Source: CG-Epi1 sp964634895
GTDB lineage: Archaea; Thermoplasmatota; Poseidoniia; MGIII; CG-Epi1
DNA: 32,612 bases
Reading direction: 5' to 3'
Assembly: GCA_964634895.1 (NCBI GenBank)
Contig: CAZWJS010000014.1
Location: 1 to 32,612 of the forward strand
Of the stretch, positions 16,172 to 23,151 are shown piece after piece. The translations under genes and the position numbers were made by a program. A model generated the notes under the pieces. It ran no database searches. It was not told the DNA's origin and worked only from the letters and a program-made list of their open reading frames with translations. Each line of letters starts with the position of its first letter. The first letter of the stretch is position 1.

Positions 16172-17224
16172 GTGGGTTTCAGAGATAAATTCCAAAATTT
16201 AAAGGAAAGTGTGAGCAAATGGGCTGATGATAGAAGTTCAAATTCATTGGATAATAAAATAGAAAGAAATCTTACTGAAATGGAAGCAGGTAGTGAGATA
16301 GAGAGAACTGCAGCAGTCAAAGCCTTAGTTATTCAAGCACAAACAGACGAGAAGTGGTTGAAACCCATTGTAAAATCCTTTTTGAGAGTATTACCAAATC
16401 AGTTAGCTTCTCCTCAAGAAGCCATAATAGATGCGTTGTTGGACCTAAAAAATAAAGTCCCTTCCCTTGAATCTGAAATATTTGAGACGATTCAATCAAC
16501 CTTGGATAGTCCTTATCCCAATGTCAGATCTAAAGTAATTAGCATATGGACTGATTTGGCTTTAAAATCAAATGTAGAGAGTAGTGAAACAATAGCAGAT
16601 TTGTTTATTATGTTATCTGATGAGGACAAGGATATTCGTTACAAAACTCAAGATTCATTATCAAAAATATTACATAGTATTCCTAAAGTTGCTTTGCCAG
16701 AGCTAAAGCAGGCATTAACAGATGATGATTGGAGAGTTGTTTATCATTCGATTGTTATTTTGACTGAATTTGCAAAAAAACATCCCGGACCATGTGTGTC
16801 TTTATCTTCTGAAGTTATTTCAGCTTTTAATTCAGGTGAGCGGCTAAAGGAAAGAGCTGCAGATTGTATCGGGATGCTAGGCCTAGCAAATCCTAACGCA
16901 GTCAAAAATGCAGTTCCGGGACTTATAAAAGGATTGGAAAGTAAATCTTCTGAATTAAGAAAATCTTCAGCTACAGCAATTGGAAGGATAGGAAGCAAAG
17001 ATGGGATGGTTGTTTTCCATGCCGTACCTAAATTAGCTAAAGCACTTAAGAATGAAGATTGGTATATCCATATTGAAGTACTCAAAGCCTTAGGATACAT
17101 TGGATCAAATAAACCTACTTTGGTAAAGCCTCATTTAGATTTGATACGCAACAAAACAACAACTGGTGCTGAAAGGAATATTTGTGATGCAGCAAAATGG
17201 GCTCTGAAAAAGGCTGGAGGTTAG
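16172..17224 (+). CDS. HEAT-repeat protein
   Basis: A 350-residue soluble, helical-repeat protein. After an N-terminal amphipathic region (FRDKFQNLKESVSKWADDR) come about seven helix pairs of HEAT type, e.g. LSDEDKDIRYKTQDSLSKIL, LTDDDWRVVYHSIVILTEF, LKNEDWYIHIEVLKALGYIG, with the recurring D-x-x-x-R/V turn. Such solenoids usually bind proteins; no partner is known. The start is GTG at 16172, placed by the TATA box 26 nt upstream. It heads an operon with rlmE (1-bp gap), dph6 and a glutamine amidotransferase. Confidence 0.8.
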   Translation: MGFRDKFQNLKESVSKWADDRSSNSLDNKIERNLTEMEAGSEIERTAAVKALVIQAQTDEKWLKPIVKSFLRVLPNQLASPQEAIIDALLDLKNKVPSLESEIFETIQSTLDSPYPNVRSKVISIWTDLALKSNVESSETIADLFIMLSDEDKDIRYKTQDSLSKILHSIPKVALPELKQALTDDDWRVVYHSIVILTEFAKKHPGPCVSLSSEVISAFNSGERLKERAADCIGMLGLANPNAVKNAVPGLIKGLESKSSELRKSSATAIGRIGSKDGMVVFHAVPKLAKALKNEDWYIHIEVLKALGYIGSNKPTLVKPHLDLIRNKTTTGAERNICDAAKWALKKAGG

Positions 17225-17225
17225 T

Positions 17226-17816
17226 ATGCCTGGCCAGGGGCGGCAAGGCCGGAGTGATGCTTTTCAACGTAGAGCACGACGTGAGGGTTATCGAGCACGT
17301 TCAGCATATAAGTTGATGGATATTCAAAAGCGTAGTAAGATTTTCAAGGAAGGTTCAACAGTGTTAGACTTGGGCGCAGCTCCTGGTGGTTGGTCTCAAG
17401 TAGTTCTTGAATATATCGGAGATGAAGGAAAATTAATTGGAGTTGATTTACAGCATATTCTACCTTTGAAAGGCGCTCAATTTATTCAGGGCGATCTTAG
17501 AGAAAACGAGATTAGAGAAAAATTAGAAGACATTGCTCCAAGAGCTGATACAGTTTTATCAGATATGAGCCCCAATCTTTCAGGTAATTATTCGGTTGAT
17601 CAGGCACGTTCTGTAGAATTATCATCTTTGGCTCTTGAGATTGCAGCAGAAAGAAAAGCGAAATTCTTTGTCTGTAAAGTTTTTGAAGGTTCCGACTTTC
17701 AAGAATTTCGGAAATCTGTCATCGATGAGTTTGGTTCGGTTCGTACACTCTCTCCTGAAGCGTCACGTAAACAATCAAGTGAGGTTTATTTGATTGCTAA
17801 AAGGAAACGTAGATGA
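17226..17816 (+). CDS. rlmE: rRNA ribose-2'-O-methyltransferase RlmE/FtsJ
   Basis: A 196-residue SAM-dependent methyltransferase. The K-D-K-E catalytic tetrad is complete: K29 (RSAYKL), D113 (LSDMSP), K151 (FVCKVF) and E186 (SSEVYL). The SAM motif is VLDLGAAPGGWSQ. Bacterial RlmE methylates U2552 of 23S rRNA; archaeal members are of the same short type, without the TRAM extension of some euryarchaea. It starts 1 bp after the HEAT-repeat stop and overlaps dph6 by 4 bp. Confidence 0.94.
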   Translation: MPGQGRQGRSDAFQRRARREGYRARSAYKLMDIQKRSKIFKEGSTVLDLGAAPGGWSQVVLEYIGDEGKLIGVDLQHILPLKGAQFIQGDLRENEIREKLEDIAPRADTVLSDMSPNLSGNYSVDQARSVELSSLALEIAAERKAKFFVCKVFEGSDFQEFRKSVIDEFGSVRTLSPEASRKQSSEVYLIAKRKRR

Positions 17817-18487
17817 AACTAGCAGTTTTATTCTCGGGCGGGAAAGATTCGTATCTTGCACTTCAGTATGCCTCAGAGGATCATGAAATTTCATGTCTTT
17901 TAACATTAGAATCCAAAAAAGAAGATAGTTGGATGTTCCATACTCCTGCTATTGAATGGACTAAACTTCAGGCAGAATCAATGGATTTCAATCACTTGAC
18001 TTTGGGAACATCAGGTGTCAAAGAGGAAGAATTAGATGATCTCAGAATTATCATCAAATCTGCAATATCAAAATATTCAATAGAAGGAATTGCAACAGGT
18101 ACTTTGGCTTCAGTTTATCAATCTACAAGAATACAAATGATTTGCAATGAACTAGATTTATGGTGCTTTAACCCACTGTGGCAGATGCCACAGGAAGATG
18201 TTCTCAAAAAGTTATTATCAAACAATATTAAATCTATTATTACGGGAGTTGCAGCAGAACCCTTTAATCAAAATTGGTTAGGCCGTTCAATAGATGAAAC
18301 TTGTGTGGATGAATTGCTATCCTTAAAGTCAGAATACAAGATAAATCCAGCAGGTGAGGGTGGAGAAATTGAAACATTTGTTTTTGATGGGCCTTTATTT
18401 AATAAGCCAATTTCGGTTATTAAATCAAAGACATATTATTCTAATTTTTCAGGTCGCTTAGAAATAGAAGAGGCCGTATTGAAATGA
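17813..18487 (+). CDS. dph6: diphthine--ammonia ligase Dph6
   Basis: A 224-residue PP-loop ATP pyrophosphatase that amidates diphthine on elongation factor aEF2, the last step of diphthamide synthesis. The PP-loop is FSGGKDS (residues 7-13); the family-specific blocks are GIATGTLASVYQSTR, NPLWQMPQEDVL and, near the end, PAGEGGEIETFVFDGPLF. It overlaps both neighbours by 4 bp (ATGA). The next gene is a glutamine amidotransferase, which could supply the ammonia this enzyme uses; that link is inference. Confidence 0.93.
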   Translation: MKLAVLFSGGKDSYLALQYASEDHEISCLLTLESKKEDSWMFHTPAIEWTKLQAESMDFNHLTLGTSGVKEEELDDLRIIIKSAISKYSIEGIATGTLASVYQSTRIQMICNELDLWCFNPLWQMPQEDVLKKLLSNNIKSIITGVAAEPFNQNWLGRSIDETCVDELLSLKSEYKINPAGEGGEIETFVFDGPLFNKPISVIKSKTYYSNFSGRLEIEEAVLK

Positions 18488-19026
18488 AGACTCTACTAAT
18501 ATCAACATGTACTCATGCTCTTCATGAGAGAGAGTTTGTATTTCCTATTTCAGAAATATTAGGTGAAAATGAACATGATATTCTCTATTTTCAGAATTGT
18601 AGTGAGAAACTAGTGTCAAGTTATAGCAGAATAATCATTTGTGGTACTTCTTTGCAAGATTTTTCTTACGTTGAGTGGTTTCCCTTCTTTGATGATCTAT
18701 TGAAAGAATTTACAGCTCCGATTCTAGGTATTTGTTCAGGTATGCAGATTTTAACCTCAATATTTGGTACAAGTGGCCTGATTGATAATGTGGAAATAGG
18801 AATAACAGAAGTAAAAACATTGGAACCAAATAAATTATTTGAGGGTACATTTCTAGCATATAATCTTCATAATTATTCAGTCCAAGATTGTGGCAAATTC
18901 ACAATTTTAGCTAAGAGCAGCAATTGCATCCAAGCTGTTAAACACGTTAGTAAAGATATCTTTGGAATCTCTTTTCACCCTGAAGTTAGAAATGAGAAGA
19001 TAATTTCTAATTTTCTAAAAATTTAG
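18484..19026 (+). CDS. class I glutamine amidotransferase
   Basis: A 180-residue single-domain GATase. The triad is visible: nucleophile C84 in LGICSGMQ, H165 and E167 in SFHPEV. It hydrolyses glutamine to ammonia for a partner enzyme. The outline resembles the stand-alone archaeal GMP synthase subunit A (GuaAa), but the usual SGGPS loop is replaced by CGTSLQD and no synthetase subunit is adjacent. The gene overlaps dph6 by 4 bp, pointing to Dph6 as a possible partner. It ends on a TTAG shared with the opposite gene's stop. Confidence 0.85.
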   Translation: MKTLLISTCTHALHEREFVFPISEILGENEHDILYFQNCSEKLVSSYSRIIICGTSLQDFSYVEWFPFFDDLLKEFTAPILGICSGMQILTSIFGTSGLIDNVEIGITEVKTLEPNKLFEGTFLAYNLHNYSVQDCGKFTILAKSSNCIQAVKHVSKDIFGISFHPEVRNEKIISNFLKI

Positions 19027-19727
19027 AGTTGTTTTGTACCTTCTACTACTTTTGTTGCACTCATTTTTGTAAAGCCAACTACGCTTGCTATATCATCTAG
19101 CGTTGCAGCTTTTAAATCGTCTACAGTATGAAATCCAGAGTCATACAAATTTTCAGCTTTTACAGCACCTAGTCCTTTTATCTTAGCAACTTCAGCTATG
19201 AAATCTGCTTTACTGCCTCCAGGTCCGCTTGCTTCTGCACCTTCAGGGAATTTTCCCGCCTGTATATTTCTCCATTCTTTTATTATATCAGTAATAGATT
19301 CAAGACTACTAATATTTAGATTAAACCAATTATCTCTAGCATGCAATGATTTTCTTGCCAAATCAAGTTCATCTTCCATTTCTTGAGTTATTGATAGAAG
19401 TCGCTCATATTTTTCTGTTTGATCGCTAATAGTTCCTTCCATTTCTCCTATTTTTGGTTCATATTCAGCTTCAACTTTTCCTTGCCTTTGCCTCTCTACT
19501 TCTAATTCCCTTAGCTTTGCGTCTCTTTCGGTTAAAAGTTCTTGCAGAGATGAAATCATAGTCTCTTTGGTTTGTATATCAGCCTCTAAAATATTAATCC
19601 TATCTAATGATGCATTCAAATCCTTTTCTTGTTGTTCATAAGCATCCCAAAGTTTCTCGAGTCTTTGCTGTTCGAGACTCAAGCTACTTTCAAGTTGTGC
19701 AATCTTTTCTTCCATTTCAGGGTCCAT
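19023..19727 (-). CDS. coiled-coil protein with C-terminal helix-hairpin-helix domain
   Basis: A 234-residue protein. Residues ~1-130 form a long charged coiled coil (heptads rich in E, L, Q, K). After a Gly/Pro linker (~160-172), residues 176-234 form a tandem HhH domain: AEVAKIKGLGAVKAENLYDSG and DDIASVVGFTKMSATKVVE, like the N-terminal domain of RadA/Rad51 and NusA-tail repeats. DNA binding or protein-protein contact is likely; the role is unknown. A good ribosome binding site (GAAGGAG, about 9 nt before the ATG) precedes it, unusual here because most genes look leaderless. Confidence 0.75.
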   Translation of the reverse strand: MDPEMEEKIAQLESSLSLEQQRLEKLWDAYEQQEKDLNASLDRINILEADIQTKETMISSLQELLTERDAKLRELEVERQRQGKVEAEYEPKIGEMEGTISDQTEKYERLLSITQEMEDELDLARKSLHARDNWFNLNISSLESITDIIKEWRNIQAGKFPEGAEASGPGGSKADFIAEVAKIKGLGAVKAENLYDSGFHTVDDLKAATLDDIASVVGFTKMSATKVVEGTKQL

Positions 19728-19761
19728 ACCTATTACTCCTTCATTGGGACCGCACTACCTG

Positions 19762-19770
19762 TTATATAAT
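19762..19770. promoter_or_regulatory. shared TATA box, cgi121 / coiled-coil HhH gene
   Basis: TTATATAAT contains the perfect palindrome TTATATAA, so it works in both directions. On the plus strand it is 26 nt before GTG 19792. On the minus strand it is 39 nt before the ATG at 19727, leaving a ~14-nt leader that contains GAAGGAG. Confidence 0.6.
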
Positions 19771-19791
19771 ATCCTATGTCGATTAGGTTCA

Positions 19792-20247
19792 GTGAGCTTT
19801 GAAATAGGGTGTGGTCGATTGCAAAATGCAGATATTGACAAATTATTATCTTTTACAAATTCTGATTTTGTGATAATTGATTCTAAGGCGGTTTGTGGTG
19901 AAGCGCATCTTGTTCAGGTAGCTAAATTAGCATTACTGGCACATGAAGGTAAATACAATCTTTCTAAGGACAAATCAACAGAAGTTTTATTATATTTAAC
20001 AGCACAAAGACAAATTTCCAAAGCTCTTAAATTAGTAGGCATAAATAAAATGACAACCACAATTGCTTGGATCTCTTTTTCCAAGGTTTCTAAGAGGTTT
20101 CTGGAGTTAGTAACATTGGATGAAACAGTTATTTCACATGAAAAATTTGATTATTCTAGGTTTGGCATTAATCCAAAATTTAGTCTTCAGGATAAACAGA
20201 AAATAGTTATGGCTAGAGCTGCAGTTTTGCCAGTTCAGTCACGTTGA
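19792..20247 (+). CDS. cgi121: KEOPS complex subunit Cgi121
   Basis: A 151-residue homolog of Cgi121/TPRKB, the KEOPS subunit that binds tRNA and activates the Bud32 kinase for t6A modification of ANN-decoding tRNAs. Recognisable blocks are EAHLVQVAKLALLAHEG, the conserved STEVLLYLTAQRQISKALKLVGI and a late hydrophobic strand (TTIAWISF). I place the start at GTG 19792 rather than the longer TTG at 19744, because a TATA box is centred 26 nt before the GTG and overlaps the longer version. The protein then begins MSFEIGCGR, as family members do. Other KEOPS genes are not in the window. Confidence 0.82.
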   Translation: MSFEIGCGRLQNADIDKLLSFTNSDFVIIDSKAVCGEAHLVQVAKLALLAHEGKYNLSKDKSTEVLLYLTAQRQISKALKLVGINKMTTTIAWISFSKVSKRFLELVTLDETVISHEKFDYSRFGINPKFSLQDKQKIVMARAAVLPVQSR

Positions 20248-20256
20248 AGTAATAAG

Positions 20257-20265
20257 TTTTTTATG
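20257..20265 (+). promoter_or_regulatory. TATA box of the ferritin-like gene
   Basis: TTTTTTATG is centred 25 nt before the ATG at 20286, which fits leaderless transcription independent of cgi121. Confidence 0.4.
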
Positions 20266-20285
20266 CTATGAGTAGATAATCAATC

Positions 20286-20696
20286 ATGTCAAATTCCGAA
20301 CTCATCGAAAAATTAAATGGAGGTCTTGCCTGGGAATTACGGGCAGAGGCCCTATATTCACATTATTCAGCATATATTCGAGGGATCCATAGGCTCCATC
20401 TCAAACCATTTTTTGATGAGGAAGCGACAGAATCACACACACATGCTGAAGCCGTTAGGACTGCTATTGTTAAATTGGGGGGCGTATCAATTACAAGTCG
20501 TGATTCTACTGAAATAGTCCACACAACAGATTACAAAATAATGCTTAAGGAAGCATTAAAAACTGAGAAAAAAGCAGCAGAGGGTTATGAGGCAGTTTTA
20601 TCTTTGATTAAAGATGATGAAGAGATGTATGATACTATAGAACAAATATACTTTCAAGAATTGCGTTCAGTTGAGGAAGTAACACAACTCCTTTAG
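20286..20696 (+). CDS. ferritin-like (bacterioferritin/Dps-related) diiron-type protein
   Basis: A 136-residue four-helix bundle protein of the ferritin-like superfamily. Helix A holds ELRAEALYSHY (E17, E21), helix B EEATESHTHAEAV (E45-E46, E49, H51, H53), helix C TEKKAAEGYEAVL and helix D FQELRSVEEVTQLL. The pattern resembles bacterioferritin, but the last E-x-x-H is E-L-R-S here, so one expected His ligand is missing, and the helix B E-x-x-H is shifted. Iron storage or oxidant defence is likely, but the site may be altered. It stands near a peroxiredoxin but is not in one operon with it. It ends 4 bp from the convergent aquaporin gene. Confidence 0.75.
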   Translation: MSNSELIEKLNGGLAWELRAEALYSHYSAYIRGIHRLHLKPFFDEEATESHTHAEAVRTAIVKLGGVSITSRDSTEIVHTTDYKIMLKEALKTEKKAAEGYEAVLSLIKDDEEMYDTIEQIYFQELRSVEEVTQLL

Positions 20697-20700
20697 GGGC

Positions 20701-21297
20701 CTAACTATCTACAACCTTTTCTTTTATTTGCCAACCTAATATGCATCCTAAAAAGGAGCCTATTACTCCAAAAAAGGCCCATTCAGCATTTCCATCAATT
20801 GCACTTGATATCATATCTCCTAAGGCGACTCCGGGATTAACTTCTCCAAATGAGGTTATTAGGACAATGAAAAGGGTTGCCCCTATAGAGCCAGGATCTT
20901 GTGAAGTCAAAAGTGAAGTAACAAAAAAAGTTGTTCCGATTAATGCAAAAATTAGTATTCCTATATCTGTCGGATTTGTTTCAGGTTTAAATTCTTTAAA
21001 TAACATAAATCCCAATGTTGCACCTAGTATCTGCGCTATAATATATGCAATTGTCTCATCTTGTTTCATTTTCCCAGAAAGAAATACGGGGATAGTTATT
21101 ACTGGATTAAGGTGACATCCTGAGACAGGGCCAAAAATATGTACTAATACAAATAGCGTTAGCGCAAGAGTGATTGCTCCTTCGAATATCATATCATTAG
21201 CACTCATCTCAACAAATCCAGAAACACCGAAGAAAACTAGAAAAATAGTTCCTAAGAATTCTGCATTTGTTGGTTTCCAATTCATGTCTTGAAACAT
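20701..21297 (-). CDS. aquaporin-like MIP family channel with atypical pore motifs
   Basis: A 198-residue integral membrane protein with about six hydrophobic segments and the internal two-fold layout of MIP channels. The first pore motif is HLNPVIT (N64-P65-V66) and the second EVNPGVALGD (N154-P155-G156-V157). Both normally read NPA, and the residue after the second is normally the Arg of the selectivity filter; here it is Val. The flanks (GPVSGCHLNP; IAYIIAQILGATLG) are clearly MIP. A water or glycerol role cannot be assumed with these changes. It is shorter than most aquaporins (~230). Confidence 0.82.
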   Translation of the reverse strand: MFQDMNWKPTNAEFLGTIFLVFFGVSGFVEMSANDMIFEGAITLALTLFVLVHIFGPVSGCHLNPVITIPVFLSGKMKQDETIAYIIAQILGATLGFMLFKEFKPETNPTDIGILIFALIGTTFFVTSLLTSQDPGSIGATLFIVLITSFGEVNPGVALGDMISSAIDGNAEWAFFGVIGSFLGCILGWQIKEKVVDS

Positions 21298-21318
21298 ATT
21301 TCACATCTAGAGTGCCCG

Positions 21319-21328
21319 TTTTTAATAC
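21319..21328. promoter_or_regulatory. shared bidirectional TATA region, aquaporin / DegT genes
   Basis: The only clear AT-rich box in the gap reads TTTTTAATAC on the plus strand, ~25 nt before GTG 21349. On the minus strand it reads GTATTAAAAA, ~27 nt before ATG 21297. Confidence 0.5.
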
Positions 21329-21348
21329 TACTTGTTGCTTGTAAAACT

Positions 21349-22410
21349 GTGATATCTATAGCGAGTCCTATCATTGGACCAGAGGAAAGAGAAGCAGTTG
21401 ATAGAGTCCTTAAGTCAGGGATAATTGCTCAAGGCCCCGAAGTAGCTATGTTTGAGGAAGAATTTGCAAAAAAATGTGGAATCAAATATGCAGTCGCCAC
21501 AAATAATGGAACTACGGCAGGCCATCTTGTTATGCTTGCAAATGGTATAGGACCTGGTGATGAAGTCATAACAACGCCTTTCACTTTTTTTGCTACCGCC
21601 TCAGTAGTTATGATGGCAGGAGCTACTCCTGTATTTGTGGACGTCGAAGAAGATGGTTTTTGCCTTGATCCTAATAAAATTGAAGCTGCAATAACAGATA
21701 AAACGAAAGCGCTACATCCCGTTCATTTGTATGGTGAACTAGCTAACATTCCTTCATTTTTAGAATTATCAAAAAAAAATAATCTTATTTTATTGGAAGA
21801 TTCAGCCCAAGCACATTGTGCTAGCAATTGGGGAGGCAAAGCGGGAAGCTTTGGCAATTCAGGGTGGTTCAGTTTTTATCCCACTAAAAACATGACTACC
21901 TCAGAAGGAGGAATGATAACTACCAATAGTTATGAAATAGCTGAAAAATGTAAGGTTTTGAGAGCGCATGGTATGACCGCCCAATATCAGCACACCGAGT
22001 TTGGTTATAATTATCGTATGACAGATGTGTCTGCAGCTATAGGCCGCGTTCAGCTCAAAAAATTATCTAGTTTTAATGAAAGACGTAGAGCAATTGCAGA
22101 GAAATACAATTCTGAATTATCAAAATATGTAAAAGTACCACGCAATCGTCGTGGGCATGTATTCCATCAATATACAATTAGAACAGAAAAGCGTGATGAA
22201 TTGAGAGAACATTTAGCTAGAAATGATATAGGATCAGGAATTTATTATCCTAGTCTCTTGTACCACTATCCAGTTATGGCTGCCTTTTCAAGAGAATGTC
22301 CCAATGCAGAAAGGTTAGTTGATGAAGTTCTAAGTCTCCCAGTTCACCCTGCACTTTCAGATTACGAAGTTTCTAAAGTTATTTCAGTACTCAAGGCGTT
22401 TTTCACATAA
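21349..22410 (+). CDS. DegT/DnrJ/EryC1/StrS-family PLP aminotransferase
   Basis: A 353-residue sugar-aminotransferase family enzyme. The PLP lysine is K180 in FSFYPTKNMTTSEGG, and D151 in EDSAQAHCA contacts the pyridine nitrogen. NNGTTAGHL, PFTFFATA and GYNYRMTDVSAAIG are further family blocks. It likely aminates a nucleotide-linked ketosugar for surface glycans, but no sugar-pathway neighbour is here to confirm it. I place the start at GTG 21349 (MISIASPIIG), with a TATA box 25 nt upstream; a longer form from 21289 would overlap the divergent aquaporin start and add an unlikely hydrophobic extension. Confidence 0.88.
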   Translation: MISIASPIIGPEEREAVDRVLKSGIIAQGPEVAMFEEEFAKKCGIKYAVATNNGTTAGHLVMLANGIGPGDEVITTPFTFFATASVVMMAGATPVFVDVEEDGFCLDPNKIEAAITDKTKALHPVHLYGELANIPSFLELSKKNNLILLEDSAQAHCASNWGGKAGSFGNSGWFSFYPTKNMTTSEGGMITTNSYEIAEKCKVLRAHGMTAQYQHTEFGYNYRMTDVSAAIGRVQLKKLSSFNERRRAIAEKYNSELSKYVKVPRNRRGHVFHQYTIRTEKRDELREHLARNDIGSGIYYPSLLYHYPVMAAFSRECPNAERLVDEVLSLPVHPALSDYEVSKVISVLKAFFT

Positions 22411-22414
22411 TTAG

Positions 22415-22433
22415 GTTTATTTTTTCAATAAAC
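22415..22433 (+). terminator. weak hairpin with T-run after the DegT gene
   Basis: GTTTATT and AATAAAC form a perfect 7-bp inverted repeat around TTTTC just after the stop codon. It is AT-rich and weak; with the T-run it could mark the transcript end. Confidence 0.3.
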
Positions 22434-22458
22434 TCAAGTACGCCTAGTCTATTTTTGA

Positions 22459-22479
22459 GCAAAACTTTATACATTTTGC
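22459..22479. promoter_or_regulatory. inverted repeat bracketing the peroxiredoxin TATA box
   Basis: GCAAAA (22459-22464) and TTTTGC (22474-22479) are exact inverted repeats placed on either side of the TATA-like CTTTATACA. The box is ~37 nt before the TTG start at 22506, so a leader of ~10 nt is expected. The layout suits an operator for a repressor that competes with TBP. Confidence 0.4.
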
Positions 22480-22505
22480 CTAAAATGCAGTTATGGTAAT
22501 TAATT

Positions 22506-23069
22506 TTGTCAAATCCACTTCCACGAATAGGTAAATCTGCACCTCTCTTTGAGGGAGACGTGGTCAAATATGATTCACGTAAGAAAGAAATTATCTATGG
22601 TAAAATTTCATTAGTTGAAATCATTGCAGAAAAGCAATGGACGGTTCTTTTCTTCTATCCGAGGGATTTTTCCAGTTTGTGTCCGACTGAAATTCATTCA
22701 TTTAATAGACGCATAAAAGACTTCCAGAAAGCAAATTGTGTTCTGATAGGATGCTCAACGGATTCTCGAAATAGCCACAAGGCTTGGATGGAAAGGCCTA
22801 GGACTAAGGGAGGAATTGATAAATTATCGTATCCTCTTTTGGCTGATCCTTCTCTGAAAATTGCAAGTGCTTATGGAATACTTGAGAAAGAAGCCGGATT
22901 AGCATTGAGGGGGACTTTTATCATAGATGATCAAGGTTATCTTAGGTCACTTGTCGTTAATCCGCCTTATATTGGGCGTAGCGTTGATGAAACTGTTAGA
23001 ACTTTGCAAGCGTTGCAATCAGGAAAATTATGTCCGGCTGGTTGGAGACCTGGCCGTAAAACACTCTAA
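22506..23069 (+). CDS. 2-Cys peroxiredoxin (AhpC/Prx1 type)
   Basis: A 187-residue peroxide reductase. The peroxidatic cysteine is C59 in DFSSLCPTE and the resolving cysteine C176 in GKLCPAGW, close to the usual VCP motifs of the AhpC/Prx1 subfamily. LFFYPRDF and LRGTFIIDDQGYLRS are family blocks. It reduces H2O2 and organic peroxides with electrons from a thioredoxin-like donor not seen here. The start is TTG at 22506; a nearby upstream ATG (22493) is in another frame and soon stops. It ends 82 bp before gyrB. Confidence 0.93.
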   Translation: MSNPLPRIGKSAPLFEGDVVKYDSRKKEIIYGKISLVEIIAEKQWTVLFFYPRDFSSLCPTEIHSFNRRIKDFQKANCVLIGCSTDSRNSHKAWMERPRTKGGIDKLSYPLLADPSLKIASAYGILEKEAGLALRGTFIIDDQGYLRSLVVNPPYIGRSVDETVRTLQALQSGKLCPAGWRPGRKTL

Positions 23070-23112
23070 TTTCCAACAAATAATAGTCGATAAAAAACAG
23101 TCTACCGGGTAT

Positions 23113-23121
23113 ACTTAAATC
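23113..23121 (+). promoter_or_regulatory. TATA box of gyrB
   Basis: ACTTAAATC is centred ~35 nt before the ATG at 23152, predicting a ~10-nt leader. A second AT-rich box (TGTATAAAAG, 23134-23143) is too near the start to be used for this ATG. Confidence 0.35.
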
Positions 23122-23151
23122 CCCCTTTCTTTTTGTATAAAAGATAGTAAT

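Noticed and set aside
19744..19791. Longer N-terminus for Cgi121 from TTG 19744
   Set aside because: It contains the TATA box and would add non-family residues; GTG 19792 is better placed.
22411..22505. A small RNA or small gene in the gap before the peroxiredoxin
   Set aside because: Only a weak hairpin and the promoter are visible; no open frame of useful length or RNA-like fold stands out.
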